Source: CAYTBN01 sp964436045 (GTDB lineage Bacteria; Myxococcota_A; UBA796; UBA9615; CAYRNR01). From it: a DNA stretch of 64,000 bases. The stretch is from the NCBI GenBank assembly GCA_964436045.1, contig CAYTBN010000005.1, positions 1 to 64,000 of the forward strand, read 5' to 3'. The notes beneath the pieces were generated by a model. It was not told the DNA's origin. It saw nothing but the letters and a program-made list of their open reading frames with translations, and searched no databases. Both the position numbers and the translations under genes were made by a program. Positions 1 through 9,284 of the stretch are shown piece after piece. Each line of letters begins with the position of its first letter. The stretch's first letter is position 1.

Positions 1-150
1 AAGCCGAAGCCGAAGCCGAAGCCGAAGCCGAAGCCGAAGCCGAAGCCGAAGCCGAGTCCGAGTCCGAGTCCGAGCCCGAGACCGAGCCCGAGACCGAGAC
101 CGAGTCCGAGTCCGAGACCGAGGCCGAGCTCGCGTCCGAGCCCGACACAC
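1..150. repeat. Hexanucleotide tandem array (AAGCCG, then CCGAGN variants)
   Basis: The window opens inside a perfect AAGCCG array of about nine copies. It grades into CCGAGT, CCGAGC and CCGAGA units up to about position 140. The hexamer has a multiple-of-three period, so all frames of one strand stay open. One frame reads alternating Ala-Glu then Ser/Thr-Glu to a TAG at 153-155. Another reads Lys/Ser/Arg-Pro. The array could be the 3-prime end of a gene beyond the left edge or a non-coding repeat. Related arrays occur at 4041-4061 and 5618-5713, both just outside genes. Confidence 0.85.
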
Positions 151-206
151 CCTAGCCCCCCGCCCTCCTGGATGGCAGGATAGCCCCCCGAAAGGGCCAC
201 CCCGCC

Positions 207-2519
207 ATGTCACGTTCCCTGCTCTGTGCCATCGCCACCATCACCCTCGGCCTGCCGGGCCTCGCCGCAGCCCAGGCCGGCGGTCCCGACGACTTCGGCT
301 ACGTGTTCCGCGACAGCACCGGCATGCACGGTCCCGAGTACGACTGGGTCGACGTGGTGCTCACCGGTACCCACCACAACACCATGGACGACGAGACCGC
401 GGTGCTGGTCTCCCTCGGTTTCACCTTCGAGTTCTACGGCCAGACCTACACGGACGTGTACGTGCACGCCAACGGCGGCGTCAGCTTCGACAACGGGATC
501 CTCGACGACTATCACGAGCTCTTTCCGGTCCAGTCCGGGGTGGACCAGGTGATCGCTGCGTTCTGGGACGACCTGATGCCGATTCCGTTCCTCTCGTCCC
601 CGATCTACAGCGGCACGATCGGCACCGCCCCGGACCGGCAATTCGTGGCCCAGTGGGACGGGGTGCCCCACGCGGACAGCCTGTTTGTCCACGCGACCTT
701 CGAGATCGTGCTGGAGGAGACCAGCAACCAGATCCTGCTGCAGTACGAGGACGTGACGCTGGCTCTGCCCGGCGCGACCAACGGCGGCGAGGCGGCCGTG
801 GGGATCCAGGGGGGCGCCGAGGGTTTCCTGCAGTACAGCTACGAGCAGCCGGTGCTGGACGACGGATTGGCGATCGCCTTTCGCCGCTGCCAGCCCGGCG
901 ACGGCGACGGGGACGGCTTCGACGACTGTCACGACTGCGACGACGGCGACGCCACCGTCTATCCAGCGGCGCCCGAGGACTGCGACGACGGGGTCGACTC
1001 CAATTGCGACGACGTGGCCGACGAGATCAACGACCAGGACGGCGACGGGCTGGCGACCTGCGATGGTGACTGCGACGACACCGAGCCGCTGGCCTATCCG
1101 GGCAACGTCGAGGTCTGCGACGACGTGGACAACGACTGCGACGGGGTGGTCGATCAGGGTTTCGACCAGGACGGCGACGGCTGGACCACCTGCGCGGGCG
1201 ACTGCGACGACGCCGACCCGGCGGTCCACCCCGGCGCCGCCGAGCAGTGCGACGGCGTGGATCACAACTGCGACGGGGTGGGGGGCGCGGTCTCCGACGT
1301 GGACAACGACGGCTTCACCCCCTGCGACGGGGATTGTGACGATGGCGACGATGCCACCTTCCCCGGCGCGGCCGAGGTCTGCGACGGGCTGGACAACGAC
1401 TGCGACGGCACCGTGCCGGCCGACGAGAACGACGACGTCGACGGTGATGGCTGGGTCACCTGCGACGACTGCGATGACGGCGATGCGGACGTGTTCCCCG
1501 GGGCGATCGAGGAGTGCAACGCGGTCGACGACGACTGCGACGGTCAGGCGGACGAGAACTTCGACGACGACGGCGACGGCTACAGCGAGTGTATGGGCGA
1601 CTGCGACGACGCCGACCCGGACTTTCACCCGTACGCGGTCGAGTTGTGCGACTTCCTGGACAACGACTGCGACGGCGAGGTGCCGTCCTTCGAGTACGAC
1701 CACGACGGCGACGGCTACCGGGAGTGCGAGGACTGCAACGACGACGACAACACCATCTACCCCGGCGCGCCCGATGATTGTTCCGACGGCCTCGACAGCA
1801 ACTGCGACGAGGATCTGAGCCTGGAGACCGACGACGACGGCGACGGCTTCACCGAGTGCGACAACGACTGCGACGATACGGACGCCGACACAAATCCCGA
1901 CGGCGTCGAGGTCTGCGACGGGGCGGACAACGACTGCGATCCCGCCACCGACGAGAACGAGGACGAGGACGGCGACGGATTCAGCATGTGTATGGGCGAC
2001 TGTGATCTGGCCGATCCGGCGGCCTTCCCCGGCAACGACGAGGTCTGCGACGGTGTGGACAACGACTGCGATGGGGAGACGGACGAGGGTATGGATACCG
2101 ACCATGACGGGTACGTGCCGTGCGACGAGAGCCCCGCGGGCGGAGACTGCGACGACGGCGACTCGGCCGCCTACCCCGGGGCTCCGGAGATCCCCTACGA
2201 CGGAATCGACCAGGACTGCGACGGGGAGGACGTGAGCGACGTGGACGGCGACGGTTACCTGGGAGGCACGGGCGGCGACGACTGTGACGACAACGACGAC
2301 ACCGTCTACCCGGGCGCCGACGAGATCTGCGACGACGGCGTGGACAGCGACTGCGACGGCATGGGCGACAATCTCGACACCGATTGCGGGGACGGCGGCG
2401 GCTGCGCCTGCTCGTCGTCGGCGACGCCGGGACAGGCCTGGACGGCGGGGGGGCTCGCCCTGCTGGCAGTGCTGAGGCGCCGCTCCCGCCCGACGAGGGG
2501 AACCGAGGTGGCACGGTGA
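207..2519 (+). CDS. MopE-like secreted metal-binding repeat protein with MYXO-CTERM-like anchor
   Basis: This is a predicted surface protein of 770 residues. Residues 1-23 form a Sec signal peptide ending in LAAAQ. Residues 25-225 form a beta-rich N-terminal domain of nidogen-like appearance (FTFEFYGQTY, VHANGGVSFD, AFWDDLMP). Residues 230-735 carry eleven DCDD-type modules, in which DGDG is followed by GDCDD, a PGA turn and then CDG-DNDCDG. This is the pattern of MopE and related putative Ca/Cu-binding repeats. The tail has CACS, a hydrophobic helix and an LRRRSR end, matching MYXO-CTERM sorting signals. The ATG at 207 follows a GAAAGGG ribosome site. The gene overlaps the next one by GTGA, so the two are translationally coupled. 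The ligand is not known. Confidence 0.85.
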   Translation: MSRSLLCAIATITLGLPGLAAAQAGGPDDFGYVFRDSTGMHGPEYDWVDVVLTGTHHNTMDDETAVLVSLGFTFEFYGQTYTDVYVHANGGVSFDNGILDDYHELFPVQSGVDQVIAAFWDDLMPIPFLSSPIYSGTIGTAPDRQFVAQWDGVPHADSLFVHATFEIVLEETSNQILLQYEDVTLALPGATNGGEAAVGIQGGAEGFLQYSYEQPVLDDGLAIAFRRCQPGDGDGDGFDDCHDCDDGDATVYPAAPEDCDDGVDSNCDDVADEINDQDGDGLATCDGDCDDTEPLAYPGNVEVCDDVDNDCDGVVDQGFDQDGDGWTTCAGDCDDADPAVHPGAAEQCDGVDHNCDGVGGAVSDVDNDGFTPCDGDCDDGDDATFPGAAEVCDGLDNDCDGTVPADENDDVDGDGWVTCDDCDDGDADVFPGAIEECNAVDDDCDGQADENFDDDGDGYSECMGDCDDADPDFHPYAVELCDFLDNDCDGEVPSFEYDHDGDGYRECEDCNDDDNTIYPGAPDDCSDGLDSNCDEDLSLETDDDGDGFTECDNDCDDTDADTNPDGVEVCDGADNDCDPATDENEDEDGDGFSMCMGDCDLADPAAFPGNDEVCDGVDNDCDGETDEGMDTDHDGYVPCDESPAGGDCDDGDSAAYPGAPEIPYDGIDQDCDGEDVSDVDGDGYLGGTGGDDCDDNDDTVYPGADEICDDGVDSDCDGMGDNLDTDCGDGGGCACSSSATPGQAWTAGGLALLAVLRRRSRPTRGTEVAR

Positions 2520-4039
2520 CGGCGACCGGATTCGATACGGCCCGCTACGTGGAGTCCCAGACCGCGCGGATCCAGGAGCGGCTCGCCCACTTCGGCACGC
2601 GGCTCTACCTGGAGTTCGACGGTTTCGTGGACCGGGATCGCCACGCCGAGCGGGTACTGCCCGGCTTCGATCCCGACTCCAAGCTCCAGGTGATGCGGGG
2701 CCTCGGCGACCAGCTCGAGGTACTGATCTGCGTGAACGCCCGCGCGCTGGCGACCGAGGACCGGCTGCAGGCCAGCCTGGGCGCCGGCCGGACCGCGGAC
2801 CTGGTGGTGCTCCAGGCCGTGGACGGTTGGACCTCGTTCGGCGTGGACGCCTGCGCGGTGGTCATCAACCGCTTCGACGGCCAGCGCGAGGCGCGCAACC
2901 TGCGGGATCAGCTCGAGGTGCTGGGGGTGCGCGTGTACACCCAGCCGGAGCTGCCGAGCCTGCCGGCGGACCTGGACCGGGTGGTGGGAGCCCAGGGGTG
3001 GGGCCGTTTCCCCTCCATCGCCACCCGGCGGCCCATCGTGCTGGTGACCGGGCTCGGCCGTGAGGCGGGCAAGCACACCACTTGCCTGTCGCTGCTGTAC
3101 AAGGATCGCTGCGCGGGCCTGCGCTCCGGGTACGCCCGCTGGGTCACGTTCCCCGTGCCGACGCTGCCCGTCGGACATCCGCTCCATGCGGCCTTCGAGG
3201 CCGCCAGCGCGGACGAGGACAACCGCACGGTGGTCGATCCCCACCACCTGGAGGCGACAGGTGAGACGGCGATCACCACCAGTCGCGAGCTGACCCACCA
3301 CGGCCTGATCCGGCGGGTCCTGGAGCGGATCGTCGAGCCGGGCGACTCGATGGCCGACTTCCCGAGCCCGACCGCGCTCGGTGTGAACGCTTGCCGGGAC
3401 GGCATCGTCGAGGGCGCTGAGGTCGAGGAGGCCGCCCGCCACGAGATCGTCAGGCGCTGGTACCGCTACCATGAGGGGATCGTGGTCGGCTCCGTCGATC
3501 CCGATGTGTCCGAACGGATGGACCGTATCCTCCACGACCAGGGGCTGGGCGTGGCGGATCGGGAGGTCGTCGTGCCCGCCCGTCGCGCGGCCGCCGCGGC
3601 TCGACTCCGGGGCAAGGGCCACAAGGGTGTCTACTGTGGCGCCGCGATCCAGCTGCCCGACGGCCACATCGTCGAGGGCAGCAATTCCGATCTGCTGCAC
3701 GCAGCCTCGGCGGTCCTGATTCGCGCGCTCAAGGCGGTCGCGGGCATCGACGAGGAGCAGGTGCTGCTGTCGGACGCCACCGTGGAGCGGATCCGCGCGA
3801 TGAAACATGCGGCCATGGACGATCCCTTCGGCAGCCTGAGCCTCGACGAGACCCTGATCGCGCTCTCTCTGGCCGACAGCGACGCGGTCGCCAGGGCCCT
3901 GGAGGCCCTTCCAGGACTGCGGGGCTGCGAGATGCACATGACCCACATGCCGCCCCCCGGGGACGCGTCGGGGCTGCGAAAGGTGGGGCTGTACTACACG
4001 ACGGACGGGCGCTTGAGTTTCGGGGAGCGGAGGATCTAG
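2516..4039 (+). CDS. DUF1846 (UPF0371) family protein
   Basis: This is a 507-residue protein of the DUF1846/UPF0371 family, whose members are about 500 residues and have no firmly assigned reaction. The N-terminus shows the family signature (QERLAHFGTRLYLEFDGF, then RVLPGFDPDSKLQVM). A mid-protein P-loop-like GLGREAGKHTT segment and a DATVERIRAM stretch follow. The reading frame is open further upstream, but only as a shadow of the MopE-like gene. I chose the GTG at 2516 because it overlaps the preceding TGA as GTGA, has GAGGTG five bases upstream, and gives the family length. Pairing a cytosolic DUF1846 protein with a surface protein is unexpected, and the coupling may be incidental. Confidence 0.88.
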   Translation: MTATGFDTARYVESQTARIQERLAHFGTRLYLEFDGFVDRDRHAERVLPGFDPDSKLQVMRGLGDQLEVLICVNARALATEDRLQASLGAGRTADLVVLQAVDGWTSFGVDACAVVINRFDGQREARNLRDQLEVLGVRVYTQPELPSLPADLDRVVGAQGWGRFPSIATRRPIVLVTGLGREAGKHTTCLSLLYKDRCAGLRSGYARWVTFPVPTLPVGHPLHAAFEAASADEDNRTVVDPHHLEATGETAITTSRELTHHGLIRRVLERIVEPGDSMADFPSPTALGVNACRDGIVEGAEVEEAARHEIVRRWYRYHEGIVVGSVDPDVSERMDRILHDQGLGVADREVVVPARRAAAAARLRGKGHKGVYCGAAIQLPDGHIVEGSNSDLLHAASAVLIRALKAVAGIDEEQVLLSDATVERIRAMKHAAMDDPFGSLSLDETLIALSLADSDAVARALEALPGLRGCEMHMTHMPPPGDASGLRKVGLYYTTDGRLSFGERRI

Positions 4040-4040
4040 G

Positions 4041-4061
4041 GCCGAGTCCGAGTCCGAGACC
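4041..4061. repeat. Short CCGAGT/CCGAGA hexamer array
   Basis: Three hexamer units of the same family as the array at the left edge lie in the 26-base gap between two convergent genes, directly after the DUF1846 stop codon. No terminator hairpin is visible in this gap. Confidence 0.6.
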
Positions 4062-4065
4062 TCTC

Positions 4066-5466
4066 CTACGGGGCGTTGGTGATGGTCAGGTTCCGGATGA
4101 CGTTCTCGCCCTCGACGTGAACCACGGACTCGTCCGGCTCGGGGTTGTCGAGGAAGTTGCCGTTGCCGCCGACCTCGACGCTCGAGATCAACCAGGTCGA
4201 GCTGTAGGGCTTGACCCAGACCTCGTAGGCCAGCTCGCTGCCACCCTGGTTGGCGTTCTCGATGATGTCGTAGTTGTACAGCGCGCCGAGGGCGATTGCC
4301 TCGCCGATGCTCTCACCCGCGTAGACGTCGGACGGCGAGCCCTTGCGGGCCTCGATCAGCACGTCGTCCTCGTCCGCGAGGTCGGCGAACTCGAAGCTGC
4401 CGTCGGTCTGGACCACACCGCTGATCTTCACGTAGGGGTTCCACAGCGGCAGGCCGAAGGACTCCGGCATGCGGATGAGCATGTCGCCGATGTCCTCGAC
4501 GCCCAGATCCCACTCGTGGATCACGTCGCCGCCGATACCGTCGACGGTGATGCCCCAGTCGTCGGTGGGCTCGAAGAGCATGTTGTTGTTCCAGTCCCAC
4601 GCGCCAAGTACCTGGGCGGTGTAGTTTTCACACGCGGTCAGCTCCCAGGGCAGGTAGTCGTCCTGGTTTGCGCCGTCCATCTCGCCGGGCTTGGTGACCC
4701 ACCACGGGCCGCCGCCGCCCTCGCTGTAGACCGCGACCATCGCATCGCCGACAGCGGTGGTGTGGGGGGTGCCGTGCAGCACCTCCTGGCCCGACAGGGT
4801 GACCGTGCCGTCGCTGCCGCAGCCAACGGGGCAGGCCTCTCCGTGGAACCAGACCACCCACTCGTCGCACCACTTGTATTCCACGTCCACGATGATGATC
4901 AGGTCGGTCACCGGGCCGCCACTCACGGAGATGGTCTCCGGGTAGAACACCATGCCGTCGCGGGAGCTCAGGATGGTGTCGTGGCGCGAATCGACCGCCG
5001 CCATGATGTTGACATCCGCCAGGTCCGCCGGGAGGTCGTCCGCCTCGGGCACCAGGGAGAAGGCCGTCCCCTCGTTCTTGGGATCAGCGGGGATGTCGCT
5101 GGGCACATCGATCACGAAGGGGTTGTCCATGCTCCCGCGTGAGGCCGTCATCGCGGCATAGAACAGGCCGAGGTTGTAGCCGTCCTCGTTGACGTCGGAC
5201 CACTCGAGTTCACGGCGAGCCCAGTTCTCGGCCTCGTCCTGCTCATAGTGGACGGGGATCGCGTAGATCATCCCGGTGACGGACAGGGGCTCGACCACGT
5301 CGTCGTCATCAGCGGTGTCGTCATCCCCGGTGATGTCGTCGTCGTCGTCGTCGACGTCGTCGTCCACCGGACAGCCCGCGCCCCCCGTGAACACCGCAAA
5401 AGCGATGATCAGCAGGCTCGAGAAACAGAGGGTGATCCAGTTCGTAATGCGCGAGTCGCGGGCCAT
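4066..5466 (-). CDS. Secreted lipoprotein of unknown function with Asp-rich linker
   Basis: A 466-residue predicted lipoprotein. Residues 1-32 are a type II signal peptide ending in lipobox GGAGC. A poly-Asp linker (DDDDDDITGDDD) follows, typical of the other lipoproteins here. The remaining 400 residues look beta-rich and acidic, with several Cys pairs and a KISGVVQTDGSF segment resembling a carboxypeptidase-regulatory-like beta domain. I do not recognise the overall family. I chose the ATG at 5466 because AAAGGGGA precedes it and the signal peptide then starts MARD; an ATG 17 codons upstream would bury the signal. A clear promoter lies at 5540-5568 on this strand. Confidence 0.75.
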   Translation of the reverse strand: MARDSRITNWITLCFSSLLIIAFAVFTGGAGCPVDDDVDDDDDDITGDDDTADDDDVVEPLSVTGMIYAIPVHYEQDEAENWARRELEWSDVNEDGYNLGLFYAAMTASRGSMDNPFVIDVPSDIPADPKNEGTAFSLVPEADDLPADLADVNIMAAVDSRHDTILSSRDGMVFYPETISVSGGPVTDLIIIVDVEYKWCDEWVVWFHGEACPVGCGSDGTVTLSGQEVLHGTPHTTAVGDAMVAVYSEGGGGPWWVTKPGEMDGANQDDYLPWELTACENYTAQVLGAWDWNNNMLFEPTDDWGITVDGIGGDVIHEWDLGVEDIGDMLIRMPESFGLPLWNPYVKISGVVQTDGSFEFADLADEDDVLIEARKGSPSDVYAGESIGEAIALGALYNYDIIENANQGGSELAYEVWVKPYSSTWLISSVEVGGNGNFLDNPEPDESVVHVEGENVIRNLTITNAP

Positions 5467-5539
5467 GTTCGTCCCCTTTACATGTTCGCTCACGCGCGCC
5501 GACGTTCTTGCGCCCACGCGAACTATCTATCTGGATGCC

Positions 5540-5568
5540 ATTCTGTATCAGTGCAGTGGTCGCGTCAA
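5540..5568 (-). promoter_or_regulatory. Housekeeping-type promoter TTGACG-N17-CAGAAT
   Basis: On the minus strand the -35 hexamer TTGACG (5568-5563) is followed after exactly 17 bases by CAGAAT (5545-5540). They lie in a locally A+T-rich stretch upstream of the lipoprotein, giving a leader of about 65 bases. The same TTGAC-N17-CAGAAT layout recurs at 60301-60329. Confidence 0.6.
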
Positions 5569-5617
5569 CAGCCTGTAACAACTCGGCTTTTTAGGATTTC
5601 TTATGGATTCCCTCCCC

Positions 5618-5712
<95 letters not shown>

Positions 5713-5713
<1 letters not shown>

Positions 5714-6405
5714 CACTTCCGGATCGGGATCACCTTCACGCGGGTCTTCCCGTCCTCGACGGCCACTCGGAACGCTACCTGCTTGGCCCCCGTCCGCGCC
5801 TTGACCGCGCGGGCGCGCTGCTTAAGCGTCAGGTGGAGCTTCTGTTCGTCCAGCCCCTTGGCGCCCTCACCTGTCTTCTCGCGGGCGGCCACGAAAGCCT
5901 CGAACAGGCTGGACGAGCCCTCGGAATAGACGCCATCCGGCAGCTTCACCTTGCGTCGGCCAGCGGGTCGTTTCGGGCGCTCGGCGCCCTCCTCGTGGGG
6001 TGGGCTGTCAGCTGCGTCGTCCCCGGCGGCAGCGGCGGCGGCCTGCTGCTGTCCGCGCTTTTCGCGCTCCTGGCGAAGGGCATCGTGGCGGTCGGCCACC
6101 ACCTGGTGGCGGCGGTAGGTGCCGGCCTCGATCTGCTTCATGATGCGCCCCCACTGGGTCTGCAGGGCGCTGAACTGGGACTTGATGGCGTTGCGCTTGA
6201 ACTTGAGCTGGGTGTTGATGGTGAAGTGCCGGTCCAGCTCGCGGACCTTGGCCTTCAGCTGCGTGGCCCGCGCGGCGGGGGCGATACGGCGCTGCTGGAG
6301 GAAGTACAGCTCGTAGTCGATCTTGACCTCCTTCATCATGGCCTCGGTCTGCAGCATGAGCCGGGCCAGTGCCTGATCCGAAGGCTTGTATCGCGAGATC
6401 TGCAC
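5713..6405 (-). CDS. Conserved alpha-helical/basic protein, possibly MXAN_5187-like
   Basis: A 230-residue soluble protein. The N-terminal 110 residues are helical and charged (ARLMLQTEAMMKEVKIDYEL, then YFLQQRRIAP and a KAKVRELDRHF stretch). A Gln/Ala-rich and acidic hinge follows, then a basic C-terminal domain (KTRVKVIPIRK at the end). The layout recalls myxobacterial proteins annotated with an MXAN_5187 C-terminal domain, but I am not certain of that. I prefer the GTG at 6405 because GGGAGG lies five bases upstream; a more distal ATG would add a segment with no coding character. The hexamer array begins at its stop codon. Confidence 0.6.
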
Positions 6406-6544
6406 CGAAACCTCCCGCCGACTGGTCAGCCGGACCGCGCGGATCCATGATAAGGCCAGAACGCAGGTGGTGGGCAACCGTGTCGCACATGCACCCCGCG
6501 GTCATCCCCGCCGGGTCGTGCGCCAGCCCCCGCTCGGGAGCAAG

Positions 6545-8128
6545 ATGAACCGCGATCCGGAACCCGGACTCTCCGTCGCGCCGCCCACCATCCTGGTGGT
6601 CGACGACGAGGCCGCGATCCGCGAGATGCTGGTCGAGTTCCTCGGATTGCAGGGGTACCGGGTCACCGAGGCCGAGGACGGACAGCGCGCCCTGCGCCAG
6701 ATCCTCGAGACCCGCGTCGATCTGGTGCTGACGGACATGAAGATGCCCGGTATGGGGGGTATCGAGCTGCTGGCCGAGCTGTCCCGGTTCCGGTCGCCGC
6801 CCACCACCATCCTGATGACCGGCTACGGTACCGTCGACACCGCCATCGCAGCGATGAAGAGCGGCGCGTACGATTACATCATCAAGCCGTTCAAGCTCAA
6901 GGAGGTGTCGGTCACCATCAACCGCGCGCTCGAGAAGACCCGCCTGGAGCGCGAGAACCTCAAGCTCCGGGGCACCACCAGCCTCTACCACCTGTCCGAG
7001 GCCGCGACCTCCAGCGAGGGCCTGGACAACCTGTTCGAGATCTACTGCGAGGTCTGCCTGGACGAACTGCAGGCCGACCTCGTGCTCCTGCTGATGGAGA
7101 GCCAGGTTCCCGGCGAGTTCGGGCTGACGTCCTTCTACTGCCGCAATCCGATACCGGGGGGCGCGCTCACCGAGCTGTCCTCCACCCTCGACCTGGCCCG
7201 CATCATGGTGCCGTTCCTGGCGAAGCAGCCGCTGATCGTCCATGACGGGGACGTGTTCGCCTACCTGCCCGAGGACTTCCTGCCCGCACCCTACTCGCTA
7301 CTGGGTCTGCCGGTTCGGTTGTCGGGGGGGCACGTGGCGGGTATCACCCTGGCCCTGTCCACCGATCCCCTCCATCGCTTCCACGAAGGCCATCGCAAGA
7401 TGGGCGCTGTGCTGGCCGCCAAGGTGGCCTACGCGGTGGAGAAGACCAAACTCTACGGACAGATCGGCGATCATCGGAGACAGACGCTGGAGGGGCTGGC
7501 CAACATCCTGATGGCCAAGGACGCCTACATCCGCTACCACTCCGAGTCCGTGGCCCGCCTGTCCCGGATGATCTGCGGGCAGCTGGCCCTCGACGACCGC
7601 ACCACCGACACGATCCACTACGGCGGTCTGCTGCACGACGTCGGCAAGATCGGGATCCGGCTGGACAAGCTGCAGTCCCCGGGACGTCTGTCCACCGAGG
7701 ACGTGGACGCCATGCGCCAGCATCCGGATCTGGCGCGCTTCATCCTCGAGCCGCTGAACGTGCTCGAGGAGGTCAAGCCCATCGTCTATCACCACCACGA
7801 GCGGTGGGACGGCCGCGGCTACCCGGGGGGCCTGCGCGGCGACGAGATCCCGCTGGGCGCGAGGGTGGTGGCCGTCGCCGACGCCTACGACGCCATCACC
7901 TCCAAGCGAGTCTACGTCGAGGACTCCACCCACGAGACCGCGCTCGCCGAGATCCGCCGCAACGCGGGTACCCAGTTCGACCCCGACATCGTCAAGGCGT
8001 TCTTGAGGGGGATCGACGGATTTCGCGCCGAGTACGGCGATCTGCACGATCGGGTGGACGAGCTGGACATCTCGGCCCCGGAGATCACCATCACCACCGG
8101 CACCTACCGACCCCCCGACGACGACTAG
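6545..8128 (+). CDS. Two-component response regulator with HD-GYP domain
   Basis: A 527-residue cytosolic regulator of the RpfG type. Residues 16-130 form a receiver domain with acidic pocket D20/D21, phospho-acceptor D64 in LVLTDMKMPG and K114. Residues 145-305 form a divergent sensor-like (GAF-like) region. Residues 315-490 form an HD-GYP domain with H364-D365 and K368 in LLHDVGKIGI and HHHERWDGRGYP ending at residue 427. HD-GYP domains with this motif set normally hydrolyse cyclic di-GMP. The ATG at 6545 follows GGGAG, and upstream in-frame ATG codons lie in non-coding sequence. No cognate histidine kinase is adjacent. The gene ends convergently on the next through a shared CTAG. Confidence 0.92.
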   Translation: MNRDPEPGLSVAPPTILVVDDEAAIREMLVEFLGLQGYRVTEAEDGQRALRQILETRVDLVLTDMKMPGMGGIELLAELSRFRSPPTTILMTGYGTVDTAIAAMKSGAYDYIIKPFKLKEVSVTINRALEKTRLERENLKLRGTTSLYHLSEAATSSEGLDNLFEIYCEVCLDELQADLVLLLMESQVPGEFGLTSFYCRNPIPGGALTELSSTLDLARIMVPFLAKQPLIVHDGDVFAYLPEDFLPAPYSLLGLPVRLSGGHVAGITLALSTDPLHRFHEGHRKMGAVLAAKVAYAVEKTKLYGQIGDHRRQTLEGLANILMAKDAYIRYHSESVARLSRMICGQLALDDRTTDTIHYGGLLHDVGKIGIRLDKLQSPGRLSTEDVDAMRQHPDLARFILEPLNVLEEVKPIVYHHHERWDGRGYPGGLRGDEIPLGARVVAVADAYDAITSKRVYVEDSTHETALAEIRRNAGTQFDPDIVKAFLRGIDGFRAEYGDLHDRVDELDISAPEITITTGTYRPPDDD

Positions 8129-9162
8129 CCGTCCTCGACGGGCGCCGCGGCATCGATGCGCGCCGCCAGCTCCGCGATCCACGGCGAGTCCGGCTGGATC
8201 ACCCGGTAGGCGTCCAGCAGCTGCCGGGCCTGCTCCCGGTCCCCCCGCGCCGCCGAGACCGCCGCCCGGTTGTACAGGGCCTCCGCGTACCCAGCGTCGC
8301 CCACGGACAGCTGACGGAAGTGGTCGTCGGCCTGCTCGAGGGCGTACTCGCGATCCGCGTCGTCGTTGGCCACACCCGCCGCCAGGTAGTCCAGTATGCC
8401 GAGGCCGAGTTGCGTCTCGGGCGCCGGGCCCACGGTCGCCTCGACCTCCAGGTAGTGCGCGCGAGCGTCTCGCACCTGGCCGCGGAGCAGGTGGGTGAGG
8501 GCCAGCAGCCGGCGCGCGTCGGCCCGCTCCGCGCTGGCGTCCACGGCCCGGGTCAGGTCCGCCGTTGCAGAGGTCAGCGCTTGCTCGAGGGCCACGTCAC
8601 CCCCGGGCCGGAAGACCTCGCTTCCGGTCAGGGCGGGGTGCTGCAACTCGGCGAGCCGGGATCGCTGGAGCAGGGGTGCCAGCTCGGCCTCGGCCTGCTG
8701 GGTCAGCCGGCCCGCGATCACATGGGGCGCCACTCCCAACAGGATCACCGCCAACACGACGGCTCCGCCCAGCGCGAGGACCAGCCCGGCGGCCAGCCAG
8801 CGCCCGAGGCGGCGTCTGCGGGGGCGGCCGCCGCCGGTGGCTCGCCTCGGCCCGATCCCGGTGGTGATCGATGTCCGGGATGGCACGCCGCCCCCCTCCA
8901 GAGTGTGGGGCACGTGCATCACCGAGACCTGGGAGGGGATTGCCCGCACCTCGGCGGTCTCGGGCATCTCCGCGCTCGGGGGGGCCAGGGACTCCTTCGC
9001 CTTGTCGTCGCCGCGGTCGTACCCCTCGGTCAGGCTCGCCCGGCAGTCGCCGCAGACGGCCACGTGCTTCTCCACCAGGCGCGCGTCCGCCGGGGAGAGG
9101 TCCCCGCGGGCGTAGGCCGCCAGCATGGGGGTCGGGGGGTGGGGGGCTGCCGATTCGTTCAT
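8125..9162 (-). CDS. Membrane protein with anti-sigma-type zinc finger and TPR repeats
   Basis: A 345-residue single-pass membrane protein. An N-terminal zf-HC2-type finger has H33, C37 and C40 (EKHVAVCGDC), as in anti-sigma factors. A disordered Pro/Gly/Arg-rich linker leads to one transmembrane helix at about 122-146. The C-terminal 200 residues are Ala/Leu-rich helical repeats of TPR type. I chose the ATG at 9162 because residues before it are unlike coding sequence. No sigma factor gene adjoins it, so the target is unknown. Its stop codon overlaps that of the HD-GYP gene by four bases. Confidence 0.75.
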   Translation of the reverse strand: MNESAAPHPPTPMLAAYARGDLSPADARLVEKHVAVCGDCRASLTEGYDRGDDKAKESLAPPSAEMPETAEVRAIPSQVSVMHVPHTLEGGGVPSRTSITTGIGPRRATGGGRPRRRRLGRWLAAGLVLALGGAVVLAVILLGVAPHVIAGRLTQQAEAELAPLLQRSRLAELQHPALTGSEVFRPGGDVALEQALTSATADLTRAVDASAERADARRLLALTHLLRGQVRDARAHYLEVEATVGPAPETQLGLGILDYLAAGVANDDADREYALEQADDHFRQLSVGDAGYAEALYNRAAVSAARGDREQARQLLDAYRVIQPDSPWIAELAARIDAAAPVEDG

Positions 9163-9284
9163 GGTCGCCTGCTCCGGCCGCGCGAGGGTAGACCCATGCG
9201 CGTGCGCGGGCAACCCCCGCGCGTGGCGCGCGCTCTGCGGCCACCCGGGCCGGTGGTATACTCACGGCCCTCTTGGGAGCAGCG

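Noticed and set aside
3..155. Alternating Ala-Glu/Ser-Glu frame across the left-edge hexamer array
   Set aside because: All frames stay open over a six-base repeat, so this alone is not evidence of coding. The upstream part is outside the window.
210..2105. Long antisense open frame over the first MopE-like gene (and a similar one at 19663-22791 on the plus strand)
   Set aside because: These frames are open only because the opposite strand is built of GAC/GAT-rich repeats. The translations are low-complexity Val/Ala runs without ribosome sites.
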